This document shows positions 1-7,820 of a stretch of 64,000 nt of DNA, piece after piece; the stretch's first letter is position 1; each line of letters begins with the position of its first letter. The position numbers and the translations under genes were made by a program. This DNA comes from Treponema sp. Marseille-Q4130 (GTDB lineage: Bacteria; Spirochaetota; Spirochaetia; Treponematales; Treponemataceae). Location: the NCBI RefSeq assembly GCF_014334325.1, contig NZ_JACSET010000002.1, forward strand, positions 1 to 64,000, read 5' to 3'. A model generated the notes under the pieces. It worked only from the letters and a program-made list of their open reading frames with translations, was not told where the DNA came from and searched no databases.

Positions 1-320
1 GCGATATTGTCGAAGACGTTGTAGTGCGGCAAAAGCGCGTAGCTTTGGAACACCATAGCCGTATCGCGCTTATTCGGCGTGAGTTCGTTGATCGCCTGAT
101 CGCCGATGTAGATTTCGCCTTTGTCGGGGCTTTCAAAGCCTGCAACCATGCGCAGCGTCGTCGTTTTTCCGCAGCCGGAAGGGCCGAGCAGGGTGACGAA
201 GCTGCCCGGTTTGATGTCGAGCGAAATGTCGTCCACAGCGGCGAAATCTTTATCCGTTTTATAATCTTTGTAGATCTTCGTTATGTGATCGAGGCGTACG
301 CCTTTTTGTTCTTTTGTCAT
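1..320 (-). CDS. ABC importer ATP-binding protein, AfuC/FbpC type (partial, C-terminus beyond left edge)
   Basis: Cytoplasmic ATPase that would power the importer whose permease and binding protein lie just upstream. About 106 N-terminal residues are visible. Walker A is GPSGCGKTT at residues 46-54 and the Q-loop (MVFQSYALLPH) is near residue 91. The loop order fits the Fe3+/polyamine/sugar-phosphate (CUT1-like) ATPases. The ATG at 320 lies 14 nt after the permease stop, so the two are almost certainly co-transcribed. The signature motif, Walker B and any C-terminal regulatory domain are outside the window. The substrate cannot be told from this subunit. Confidence 0.9.
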   Translation of the reverse strand, partial: MTKEQKGVRLDHITKIYKDYKTDKDFAAVDDISLDIKPGSFVTLLGPSGCGKTTTLRMVAGFESPDKGEIYIGDQAINELTPNKRDTAMVFQSYALLPHYNVFDNI

Positions 321-334
321 GGTAATTCCCCTTG

Positions 335-2050
335 TTATTTTTGTTTGCGGCTCGTGCCGAATCTTCCGGTAAACAGATTCATCAGTGTGATCGCCGTGTA
401 CGTGATGATGATCAATATCGTCGCGTATGCGCATGCGATTCCGTAGTTGCCTTTTTCCGCATGTTCGTTGATGCGCACGGTGATGAGCACGAACTGCGGA
501 GTGACGAGCAGAATGATGGCGGAAATCGCGGTGATGGAACGAACGAAAGTCGTGACGAGTCCGCTGAAAAACGAATCCTTAATGAGCGGAAGCGTTACCG
601 TCGTAAATACGACGAGACTGTCCGCACCCAAATCGTAGGCGGACTCTTCGATCGATTTGTCGATCTGTCTGAGAGCCGCGATGCCGCTTCGAGTTCCGAT
701 CGGAAGCGAGCGCACGATAAACACGATGACGAGGATCGCTCCGGTGCCGTAAAGCCCCTGCATAAAGCCCGAATGAAAGAGGCCGCTGTTGAATCCTCGT
801 ATAAAGCCGACGCCGAGAACCGTTCCCGGAACCGCCATCGCGAGCATCGCGATGAATTCCATGAAACCCTTGCCTACGAATTTCCGCTTTACGACGAGGT
901 AGGCGATTATCATCGATATGAATGCGGTGATGGGAGATGCGATGAGCGAAAGCCAAATCGAATCGAGGAATACTTTGTATCCGTTATTTTTAAACACGTA
1001 TTGATACCATTTGAGCGACAGGCTGTAGTTCCGTCCCCAGATTTTAAAGAGCGAGCCGAATACGACGAGAACGTAGAGCACGATGACGAACAGCGAAATG
1101 ACGATGCTGATTGTGACAAGCGGAACGCGCACGCTTTTGTCTTTTATACGCATACGCTCCCGAGAGGCTTTGCCCGTAAGGGTGGCAACCGATTTCCGCT
1201 CGAGCCAATATTTTTCGACGATGAATAAACCCATCGAAATAAAGAGCAGTACGACTGCCATTGCCGTGGCTCCGCTTTTATCGTATGCGCCGGTGAGCTG
1301 CAGGTAAATCGAAGTTGCGAGCGTATCGAAGTTTCCGCCGATGATCATCGGGTTTGCGAAGTCCGCAACCGATTCGATAAAGGTTACGAGAAAAGCGTTG
1401 CCGAGACCGGGGAGCAAAAGCGGAAGCGTTACCGACGTAAACACTTTCCACCGTGAAGCGCCGATATTTCGCGCGGCTTCTTCGAGAGACGGATCTATGT
1501 TTTTAAGCAAGCCTTTGAGCATGAGGTAGCAGACGGGAAAAAAAGTAAGCGTCTGTACCAGGCAGATACCCGGAAGGCCGTATAATTTTGTCGTACTTAA
1601 ATTGAAGAGGCTTCGCGTGATGATACCCGTGCGGCCGAAAAGCATAATCGCCGAAAGCGAGAGGACAAAGGGCGGAGAGACGACCGGCAGTACGGAAACG
1701 ATTTTAAACAAGCCCTTTACGAATTTGTTTCCGACGTTGACGTACATGTCGACGTACGCGAACAAAAATCCGATAAGAGTGGCGAGGATGCCTGAGATAA
1801 AGCCGAGATGCAGCGTATTTGAAATCGCCTTTCTGAAACCCGACATCCCGAAGATGCGGACGAATACGGAAAGCGTGATTTGATTTTCTTCGTACACGCT
1901 GTCGACGAGCAGAATCGACAGGGGATAGACGATAAATAAAACTAAAAATAAAAATATTGCAAATATTGCGGTTATGAGAATCGGATCGGCAAACAGTTTT
2001 TTTCTGTCGAGCGTTTTGCTTTGCGTTCCGGCACTGTATGGTTTTGTCAT
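335..2050 (-). CDS. ABC importer permease with two fused membrane domains, AfuB/FbpB type
   Basis: Inner-membrane channel of the importer, about 571 residues. It has two BPD_transp_1 halves in one chain: many hydrophobic helices and two EAA-loop regions, one near EEAARNIGASRWKVF and one near EESAYDLGADSLVVF. Fusion of both halves is typical of FbpB/AfuB. I chose the ATG at 2050; an in-frame TTG at 2065 would add five residues but has no better ribosome site. It follows the binding-protein gene across a 205-bp gap that holds a hairpin and a dispersed promoter-like repeat, and it precedes the ATPase. Family annotation says iron; AfuABC-type systems can instead carry hexose phosphates. Confidence 0.92.
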   Translation of the reverse strand: MTKPYSAGTQSKTLDRKKLFADPILITAIFAIFLFLVLFIVYPLSILLVDSVYEENQITLSVFVRIFGMSGFRKAISNTLHLGFISGILATLIGFLFAYVDMYVNVGNKFVKGLFKIVSVLPVVSPPFVLSLSAIMLFGRTGIITRSLFNLSTTKLYGLPGICLVQTLTFFPVCYLMLKGLLKNIDPSLEEAARNIGASRWKVFTSVTLPLLLPGLGNAFLVTFIESVADFANPMIIGGNFDTLATSIYLQLTGAYDKSGATAMAVVLLFISMGLFIVEKYWLERKSVATLTGKASRERMRIKDKSVRVPLVTISIVISLFVIVLYVLVVFGSLFKIWGRNYSLSLKWYQYVFKNNGYKVFLDSIWLSLIASPITAFISMIIAYLVVKRKFVGKGFMEFIAMLAMAVPGTVLGVGFIRGFNSGLFHSGFMQGLYGTGAILVIVFIVRSLPIGTRSGIAALRQIDKSIEESAYDLGADSLVVFTTVTLPLIKDSFFSGLVTTFVRSITAISAIILLVTPQFVLITVRINEHAEKGNYGIACAYATILIIITYTAITLMNLFTGRFGTSRKQK

Positions 2051-2120
2051 AATAAAAATCCACAAAAAAAGATGATTTGCTGCGGCACGGATCGCACCGC
2101 AGCAGATAAATTAATAATTA

Positions 2121-2187
2121 TTCGTGCAGAGGGTTTAATACCTCGACGCTTGCGTCGTAACAAAGGGTATTAAAGCCGACTGCAACC
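2121..2187. repeat. Dispersed 67-bp repeat, copy 1, with nested hairpin and promoter-like boxes
   Basis: Matches 13558-13624 with two differences in 67 bp. An outer inverted repeat encloses an inner perfect palindrome CGACGC-TT-GCGTCG. Read on the minus strand it holds TTGTTA (2163-2158), a 17-bp spacer filled by the palindrome, and TATTAA (2140-2135), so it may be a promoter with a built-in operator for the permease and ATPase genes. In this copy the outer arm is TTTAATACCT/GGGTATTAAA, with one mispaired base compared with copy 2. Confidence 0.8.
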
Positions 2188-2227
2188 ACCTTATAAGAAC
2201 ATACAGTGCGAAACGTTGAGCACTGTA

Positions 2228-2245
2228 CCCGACGCTTGCGTCGGG
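2228..2245 (-). terminator. Hairpin 10 nt after the binding-protein stop
   Basis: CCCGACGC-TT-GCGTCGGG forms a perfect 8-bp stem just downstream of the 2256 stop. No T-run follows, so it may be a weak terminator or an mRNA-stabilising hairpin that keeps binding-protein levels above permease levels. Its core equals the palindrome in the dispersed repeat nearby. Confidence 0.5.
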
Positions 2246-2255
2246 GGTATGTTGT

Positions 2256-3296
2256 TTATTTTGTTTTGACGCGGTCGTCGCTTGCGATGACTTTAAAGAA
2301 ATCCTGCACGTACTGCGACGTGTGATATTTCGCGTCTTCGAAATCGTAGTTGATCGTTTTGATTTTATCGAGACCCGCTTTGACTGCAGCTTTGACGGGC
2401 TTCGCGTTGTCGATGACGAGGAACTGATACGAACCGTTTTGTTGAGCGAGGTTTACGCAGTCGGGCGAAAGCGCGAATTCGATGAATTTCTGCGCGTTTT
2501 CGACGTTTTTCGCGCCTTTGAAAATAGCCGTCGCTCCGATTTCGTAGCTCGTGCCGGATGCAGGTGCGGTCATGCCCAAATTGTCGTATCCGTTGTCGAC
2601 GATCTGATAGACGACGTCGTGCAAAAAGCCGATACCGATGACGATTTCGCCGGTCGGAACGAGCTTTGACGGGCCGGAACCGGATTTCGTATACTGAACG
2701 ATGTTTTTATCGAGGGCTTTAAAGTACTCCATCGCTTTGTCGTGGCCTTTCATCTGTACCATCGTGTTGACGATGAGTTTTCCCGTTCCCGCCGTATTCG
2801 GGTTTGCAAACGAAATCAAGCCCTTGTATTGCGCTTTTGTCAAATCGTCCCAATCTTTCGGCGGCTGAATGCCGAGTCGCTTGATCTCTTCCGTATTCCA
2901 GAAAAAGCCGAGAATGCCGCGGTAGATTCCGAACCAGTTGTTGTTCGCATCTTTAAACTGGGGAGCGATGATGTGTTTTGCATTTTTCGCATCGTACGGG
3001 AGCAAAAGCCCTTTTGCAGCAGCTTCATTGTACGGATCGGTCGTACCGCCGAACCATACGTCCGCCGACGGCTTACCGTTTTCTTCGGCAATTTTCGTGA
3101 GCACTTCGCCCGTAGAAAGGCGCTGGTAGCTCGTTTTGATGCCGGTGAGCTTTTCGAATTTTGCACATACGGCGCTGACGTATTCTTCTTCGCAAGAGCC
3201 GTAGACGACGAGGGAACCTGCGTTTTTGTTGCTGGCGGCAAAGAGCATGCTGCCGGCGAGCAAAAGCGAGCCGATCACTGCACAAATCTTTTTCAT
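2256..3296 (-). CDS. Periplasmic substrate-binding protein of the Afu-type importer (AfuA/FbpA family)
   Basis: Captures the importer's substrate in the periplasm; 346 residues. A signal peptide spans about residues 1-20 (MKKICAVIG...LFAAS), followed by a COG1840-type fold start (SLVVYGSCEEEYVSAVCAKFEKLTGIKT). The true start is ATG 3296: it has GGAGG 6 nt upstream and opens the signal peptide, whereas the longer reading frame upstream has neither. The paired C-terminal tyrosines typical of FbpA iron ligands are not evident, so iron is not assured. Regulation probably comes from the kinase/regulator pair directly upstream. Confidence 0.88.
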   Translation of the reverse strand: MKKICAVIGSLLLAGSMLFAASNKNAGSLVVYGSCEEEYVSAVCAKFEKLTGIKTSYQRLSTGEVLTKIAEENGKPSADVWFGGTTDPYNEAAAKGLLLPYDAKNAKHIIAPQFKDANNNWFGIYRGILGFFWNTEEIKRLGIQPPKDWDDLTKAQYKGLISFANPNTAGTGKLIVNTMVQMKGHDKAMEYFKALDKNIVQYTKSGSGPSKLVPTGEIVIGIGFLHDVVYQIVDNGYDNLGMTAPASGTSYEIGATAIFKGAKNVENAQKFIEFALSPDCVNLAQQNGSYQFLVIDNAKPVKAAVKAGLDKIKTINYDFEDAKYHTSQYVQDFFKVIASDDRVKTK

Positions 3297-3333
3297 AATG
3301 AAAATCCTCCGGATATTGAATATCTTTAAGAAA

Positions 3334-3362
3334 ATTGTAAGACCGGAATTCCATATCCGCAA
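3334..3362 (-). promoter_or_regulatory. Sigma-70-type promoter for the binding-protein gene
   Basis: TTGCGG (3362-3357), 17-bp spacer, TACAAT (3339-3334), 38 bp before the ATG. The leader contains a GATATT/AATATC palindrome next to the GGAGG ribosome site, which could act on translation. Confidence 0.6.
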
Positions 3363-3522
3363 TGCCGATTTTATATAAAAATATCCCGAAAAATGAACTG
3401 ACGTGCGCAGGGGCGGGGATGATAATGAACCGTGTGATACAAGATGTGAACGATGCGGACAAAGTGCGGCCATACGGACGATGCCGGCGAAGTACGGACT
3501 GCAGCCGATCGGACAACTGCGT

Positions 3523-3553
3523 CCGAAGCTCTCTTTTCTGAAAACAGCTTCGG
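3523..3553 (-). terminator. Hairpin after the first AraC-type regulator
   Basis: CCGAAGCT and AGCTTCGG (8-bp perfect stem, 15-nt loop) begin 16 nt after the regulator stop. There is no T-run. It separates the sensory genes from the transporter genes. The rest of the 272-bp gap holds only the promoter at 3334-3362. Confidence 0.45.
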
Positions 3554-3568
3554 CTGCACTCTCGCGTA

Positions 3569-4360
3569 CTATCGTTCAGCTTTCCGTTTTCCGTCCGGTT
3601 TTGCGAGTTCCGTCGGCGGAAAACCCGCATAGGATTTGAACACTTCATAAAATCGCTTGTACGACGAAAAGCCCGTCATCGATGCGACTTCATAGACGCG
3701 GTATTTTTGATCGGCAAGGAGGCTTACGGCTTTTTGAATTCGGTACGTGTTCAAAAAATCGAGGAAGGTCATGGATGTCTGTTTTTTAAATAATCTGCTT
3801 AAATAACTTGCGCTCACTTTGAGCGTTTCGGCGAGCGACTCGATGTTCGGATGGCCTGAGTAGTTTTGCTCGATCGCACGGAGGCAGGCTGCGATATACG
3901 GATTGTCGGAAACCATCGGTGGAAGGAAAGGAGAGGGAGCGGCGCCGGCGCTTTCTGCGCGTTCGGCTTTTTGCACGATGCGGTTTTTTGTAAGCTGCTC
4001 TTGTGCGCGCGAAACGACTTCTTTGATCTTCGCTTCGTCGACGGGTTTCAAAAGATAATCGAAGACGCGGAGGGCGATGGCACTTTTGGCATAATTGAAA
4101 TCGGAATAGCTGGTAAGCACGATCGGGATAAAATCGATTTTTGCTTTTTGCGCCGCCTCTATCATATCGAGTCCGCTCATGCCGGGCATCTTTATATCGG
4201 CGATCACGATGTCCGGTTGCAGGCTTTTGATCTTTTCGAGTCCTTCGGCACCCGTTGCCGCAGAGGCGACGACGACAGCGTTCATGGAAAGCCAGTCGAT
4301 CGTATATAAAAGCCCCGAGCGGATGATCTCTTCATCTTCGGCGATCAGTATTCGTATCAT
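3569..4360 (-). CDS. Response regulator, receiver plus AraC-type DNA-binding domain (HptR/YesN-like)
   Basis: Cytoplasmic transcription factor, 263 residues. The receiver spans about residues 1-120 with acidic pocket EDE at 8-10, phospho-acceptor Asp55 (DIVIADIKMPG) and KP near 106. The C-terminal ~100 residues form an AraC/HTH_18 domain (two helix-turn-helix units, ending VASMTGFSSYKRFYEVFK). The start overlaps the kinase stop by 4 nt, so the pair is translationally coupled. Its likely target is the adjacent importer. The receiver closely resembles the one encoded at 11050-11847, so the two look like paralogues. Confidence 0.92.
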   Translation of the reverse strand: MIRILIAEDEEIIRSGLLYTIDWLSMNAVVVASAATGAEGLEKIKSLQPDIVIADIKMPGMSGLDMIEAAQKAKIDFIPIVLTSYSDFNYAKSAIALRVFDYLLKPVDEAKIKEVVSRAQEQLTKNRIVQKAERAESAGAAPSPFLPPMVSDNPYIAACLRAIEQNYSGHPNIESLAETLKVSASYLSRLFKKQTSMTFLDFLNTYRIQKAVSLLADQKYRVYEVASMTGFSSYKRFYEVFKSYAGFPPTELAKPDGKRKAER

Positions 4361-6045
4361 AGTTTACTCCGAATGACCGGCAGGCTTATGCGCACGGTCG
4401 TTCCCTTGCCTGCAACGCTGTCGATCGTTATGCCGTATGTGCTTCCGTACAAAAGTTCGATGCGCCGCTCGACGTTGTATAAGCCGATGTGATTCGTTTT
4501 ATTGTTCTGTGAACGAATGAGTTTTCGCATCGCTTTCAGTTCCGTTTCGTCCATGCCGGCTCCGTCATCGCTCACGACGATATGCAGTTTTTTCCCGACC
4601 GCGTGCGCACCGATGGAAACTTTCATGCGCTCTTTATCGCCGAAGCCGTGTTTGACGGCATTGTCGATGAGCGGCTGGATGATGAGCTTCGGCACGACAC
4701 AGTTTTGTATGTCGTCCGGCACGTCGATTTCGTATGCGAATTTTTTGCCGAAGCGAAGTTTTAAGATGTATAAATAATGTTCGATACGGCCCATATCTTC
4801 GCCGATTCGAGCGGTCGGCGCATCGTTGTCGATGCTGTAGCGCAAGAGCTCCGAAAGGCGCAGGATCGTTTTTTGCGCTTTATCGGGATCAAGTTTTATC
4901 AGAAATTTAATGTTTTCAAGCGTGTTGTATAAAAAGTGCGGATTGAACTGCATTTCCAGCTGTTTGATTTCTGCGACATAGCGTTCGTGCGTTTCCTTTT
5001 GGTTTTCGTCGATGAGGCGCTGGACGGTGTCGAGCATGTCGTTGTACGCGTTTGCGATTTTTTGAAATTCGACAGTGCCGGAAGCCGAAAGGCGCTCTGC
5101 GAGATTGCCGCGTTCGACTTTTCCGCACGACTGTGCAATCTGCGTAAGCGCACTCGATTCTTTCTCAGCGATTTTAGCGGCGCTGACGAAAAGACCGCCG
5201 ATGACAAGCGCGAGAACCGAAAGCGTCGTCAATGCGATTATTAAAAAAGCGCTCCTCATCTGCTGCGTATTTTGAAAGGTATAGACGTCGAAGGCGCCGT
5301 CTGCCGTCGACGTGCGGAACACCGCTTCGTTTTCCGTAAAATAATATCGCTTATCGCTTCGATAGTTGTCCGCGAGTTTTCCGAATACGTTCGCCGCATA
5401 CGGAAAAGAAGCCGTAAGAAGCGTACCCTTTCTGTCGGTGATCGCAAAGGGAAGAAGCGGATTGAAATATGCGCGTATGTCTTTTTCATCTATCGTAAAG
5501 ACGATGTAACCGCCGATCCTGTCTTTTGTGTCGAGCGCGCGTCCGATGACGATTTCGCTTTTGCCGCCCGCGTTATACTCGGACGAGAGTTCCATCACCG
5601 TTCGATTCGGTCTTTCGCGCATTCGGCCGAGTGCTCCCCATGTAAATTGATTTTGCCATTCGGGAACGATAAAATCGTCATCCGCGCTTCCCTTGAGTAC
5701 GACGGCGTACGACGGGGAAAGCAGCGTAAAATCCGCAGCGATCTTTTGCGCATGGATAAATTCTTTCAGCGCGGTATATGCTCCGGAAACGGAAGTCGCA
5801 TCGTCAAAGATTATTCTTTCGGGCGAGCGGCTTTGCTCTTCGATAAAAGCGTCGTATGAGGCCACGGCTGTGCCCAAAACGGAGGAGAGCTTTTTGTTTT
5901 CGCGCGCAAGCGTGCGGTAGAGATTGACGTTCCACAGCAATGCGGAAGTGATGATGACGATGCTTGCGAAGGCGACCGACGGGATGAGCGAATGCACTAT
6001 AAACGAGCGGCGTATTTCTTCTTTGAAGTGCACATTGTTATTCAT
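4357..6045 (-). CDS. Sensor histidine kinase, YesM/LytS (His_kinase) family
   Basis: Membrane sensor, 562 residues. TM1 is about residues 13-36 and TM2 about 265-290, bracketing an extracytoplasmic sensor region of ~230 residues. A HAMP-like linker follows, then the His_kinase motif QFNPHFLYNTLENIKFL with the phospho-accepting His near residue 370, and a HATPase domain (DNAVKHGFGD and DDGAGMDE). It overlaps the upstream lipoprotein gene by 8 nt and the downstream regulator by 4 nt, so lipoprotein, kinase and regulator are one unit, as in HptA-HptS-HptR of Staphylococcus or PgtC-PgtB-PgtA of enterics. A likely input is the lipoprotein bound to ligand. Confidence 0.92.
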   Translation of the reverse strand: MNNNVHFKEEIRRSFIVHSLIPSVAFASIVIITSALLWNVNLYRTLARENKKLSSVLGTAVASYDAFIEEQSRSPERIIFDDATSVSGAYTALKEFIHAQKIAADFTLLSPSYAVVLKGSADDDFIVPEWQNQFTWGALGRMRERPNRTVMELSSEYNAGGKSEIVIGRALDTKDRIGGYIVFTIDEKDIRAYFNPLLPFAITDRKGTLLTASFPYAANVFGKLADNYRSDKRYYFTENEAVFRTSTADGAFDVYTFQNTQQMRSAFLIIALTTLSVLALVIGGLFVSAAKIAEKESSALTQIAQSCGKVERGNLAERLSASGTVEFQKIANAYNDMLDTVQRLIDENQKETHERYVAEIKQLEMQFNPHFLYNTLENIKFLIKLDPDKAQKTILRLSELLRYSIDNDAPTARIGEDMGRIEHYLYILKLRFGKKFAYEIDVPDDIQNCVVPKLIIQPLIDNAVKHGFGDKERMKVSIGAHAVGKKLHIVVSDDGAGMDETELKAMRKLIRSQNNKTNHIGLYNVERRIELLYGSTYGITIDSVAGKGTTVRISLPVIRSKL

Positions 6046-7066
6046 CGCTTTGCCTCGCGTTTTCGAAGATATCGAAAAAGCGTTCGACCCATTCGCTTTG
6101 ATGCGATGTCGTATATGCGTAATCGACGGAGATGCTGTTGATGCCGCTCTTTGCGGGAAGCAGACTTTTTGTTTCGACGTCGTTTCGCACGGAGCGGCGG
6201 TTCATTTGCTTTGCGATATAGCTTTGTACGTTTTTACCCGTCACGTAATCGATAAATCTGACGGCGTTGTCTTTGTGCCGGATTTTTTTAGGCATATAGA
6301 CGCCGTCGGGAGTGAAGACGACACCTTCGTTCATGTAGACGAGGGCTATGTTGTCGTCTTTTTCGGCAAAATTGGCGCCTCCTTCTTCGAATGTCAAACC
6401 GACTGCGAAGCGTCCGTCCGCAACTCCGTTGTATACCGCGCTTGAAGAGTTTAAAAGAATGCCGTCGAGATTTCCGCACAGCCTCTTCACGTAGTCCCAG
6501 CCGTCGTCGGGATTTCCTTTGCCTGCGGCGTAAAGCATATTTATCAAATGTTCCCATGCGGACGATGAGGTTTCCGGGTTTCCGAACGCGATCGCGCCTT
6601 TTAATTTCGGATTGAGGAGATCGCCGTAGCCTGAGAGTGCGACATCGCCGAGCCGCTTTTTGTTTATCATTAAAACGCTCGGTACGTCGGAAAATCGGTT
6701 CAGCATGCCTTCGACGTTTTTGTATTCGCCCTTGATGTACGGTTCGTTCTCACTCGTATAGGAATCGAAGAGGGAAGAGGCGGGAAGCACGGACGCGTAC
6801 GAACCGCCCCACAGCACATCGTACGGAGATGAGTCGGGGTGCATTTGAAGAGTTTTAAGTATTTCTTTTGTGCCGCCCTGCACGAGTTCGACGTCGATCC
6901 CGGTTTCGTTTTCGAAATTTTCTATGACGGGAACGATGAGCACGAGCGGGTGAGGGCTTGCGACGACAAGAGTGTTAGAATCGTCTCCGCCTTTAGCCTT
7001 TTTAAAACAGCCCGTAAAAACGAAAAACGCAACGAAAAACAAAAAGGCGCGATAAAGAGTACGCAT
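6038..7066 (-). CDS. Solute-binding lipoprotein of the sensory operon (HptA/PgtC-like, COG1840)
   Basis: Periplasmic lipoprotein, 342 residues. The N-terminus MRTLYRAFLFFVAFFVFTGC has a hydrophobic stretch and lipobox FTGC with Cys20. The body resembles Fe3+/sugar-phosphate binding proteins (LVVASPHPLVLIVPVIENFE; AIAFGNPETSSSAWEHLI). It is first in an operon with kinase and regulator, so it more likely senses than transports, although sharing the downstream importer is possible. A TATACT box ends 6 nt before the ATG, leaving no room for a ribosome site. Confidence 0.87.
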   Translation of the reverse strand: MRTLYRAFLFFVAFFVFTGCFKKAKGGDDSNTLVVASPHPLVLIVPVIENFENETGIDVELVQGGTKEILKTLQMHPDSSPYDVLWGGSYASVLPASSLFDSYTSENEPYIKGEYKNVEGMLNRFSDVPSVLMINKKRLGDVALSGYGDLLNPKLKGAIAFGNPETSSSAWEHLINMLYAAGKGNPDDGWDYVKRLCGNLDGILLNSSSAVYNGVADGRFAVGLTFEEGGANFAEKDDNIALVYMNEGVVFTPDGVYMPKKIRHKDNAVRFIDYVTGKNVQSYIAKQMNRRSVRNDVETKSLLPAKSGINSISVDYAYTTSHQSEWVERFFDIFENARQSDE

Positions 7067-7072
7067 GGCATC

Positions 7073-7101
7073 AGTATAGCACGGATCGTCTTGGTTTGAA
7101 A
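7073..7101 (-). promoter_or_regulatory. Promoter of the sensory operon; predicts a leaderless mRNA
   Basis: TTTCAA (7101-7096), 17-bp spacer, TATACT (7078-7073) preceded by TGC (extended -10). Only six bases separate TATACT from the ATG at 7066, placing the expected transcription start on or beside the A of ATG. Confidence 0.6.
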
Positions 7102-7122
7102 CGGGGTGCGTTTACCGACGCG

Positions 7123-7818
7123 TTATAATTCTTCGATGTATTTTACGCCTTTGAGCGTTCCGAACTCCTGGATGACTTCGGCGTGATTTCGCCGCTTCGG
7201 AAGCGAAATGGCGATATTGACGCCGACGTAATCGCTGTCGAGCAGCGATTTTTTCATTTCGATGTCGGACAGCGTACAGTTCTTTTTGCGCGCCTCTTTT
7301 ACGAACAAGGTAAGCGCTTCCATCGATTTGAATTCGGCGAAGACGATCATCGAACGGCTCGTCGCGTTCATCCGTGCGTCGATCCTGCTCATAATCGTCA
7401 GAATGATGAGCAAAAAGAGTCCGGTAATGAGCGCGCCGATGTAAAATCCCGCGCCGATCGCAAGACCCAATCCCGCCGATCCCCAAAGACCGGCGGCGGT
7501 CGTAATGCCTTTGACGCGCATATTGCTTATCATAATGCTGCCGGCTCCGAGAAATCCGATACCGCTGATAACCTGCGCGCCGAGCCTTGCGGGATCTCCC
7601 GTGCCGTAGAATTCGACGAGGTATAAGTCGGTGATCATGACGAGAGCCGAAGAGAGGCAGACGATCATATACGTGCGGAAGCCCGCAGGCCGATGCTTTC
7701 TGCCCCGTTCGAGTCCCAGTATGCCTCCGAACGCTACGGCGAGCGCGAGGCGTGCACATACCGAAACGGTATTCAGCGAAGTCAGTATTTCCGGCAAATC
7801 AAAAACAGCATTCCTCAT
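7123..7818 (-). CDS. MgtC/SapB family membrane protein
   Basis: Inner-membrane protein, 231 residues. The N-terminal ~140 residues have about five helices with the MgtC hallmarks (GGILGLERGRKHRPAGFRTY and GIGFLGAGSIM); a soluble ACT-like C-terminal domain covers residues ~150-231. Family members modulate F1Fo ATP synthase or magnesium and phosphate homeostasis; the role here is not shown. The ATG lies 2 nt beyond the tctA stop, so it is the last gene of the tct operon, an unusual partner for a tripartite carboxylate importer. Confidence 0.9.
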   Translation of the reverse strand: MRNAVFDLPEILTSLNTVSVCARLALAVAFGGILGLERGRKHRPAGFRTYMIVCLSSALVMITDLYLVEFYGTGDPARLGAQVISGIGFLGAGSIMISNMRVKGITTAAGLWGSAGLGLAIGAGFYIGALITGLFLLIILTIMSRIDARMNATSRSMIVFAEFKSMEALTLFVKEARKKNCTLSDIEMKKSLLDSDYVGVNIAISLPKRRNHAEVIQEFGTLKGVKYIEEL

Positions 7819-7820
7819 CG

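Noticed and set aside
332-1228. Long plus-strand open frame opposite the permease gene
   Set aside because: Shadow of the minus-strand permease. The sequence is rich in Arg, Asp and His with no domain pattern or ribosome site. The same applies to the many other long antisense frames, such as 2742-3329, 5272-5859, 31762-32568 and 53646-54875.
2051-2255. CRISPR-like repeat
   Set aside because: Only one copy of the element is present here, with a distant second copy; there is no regular spacing and no cas gene anywhere in the window.
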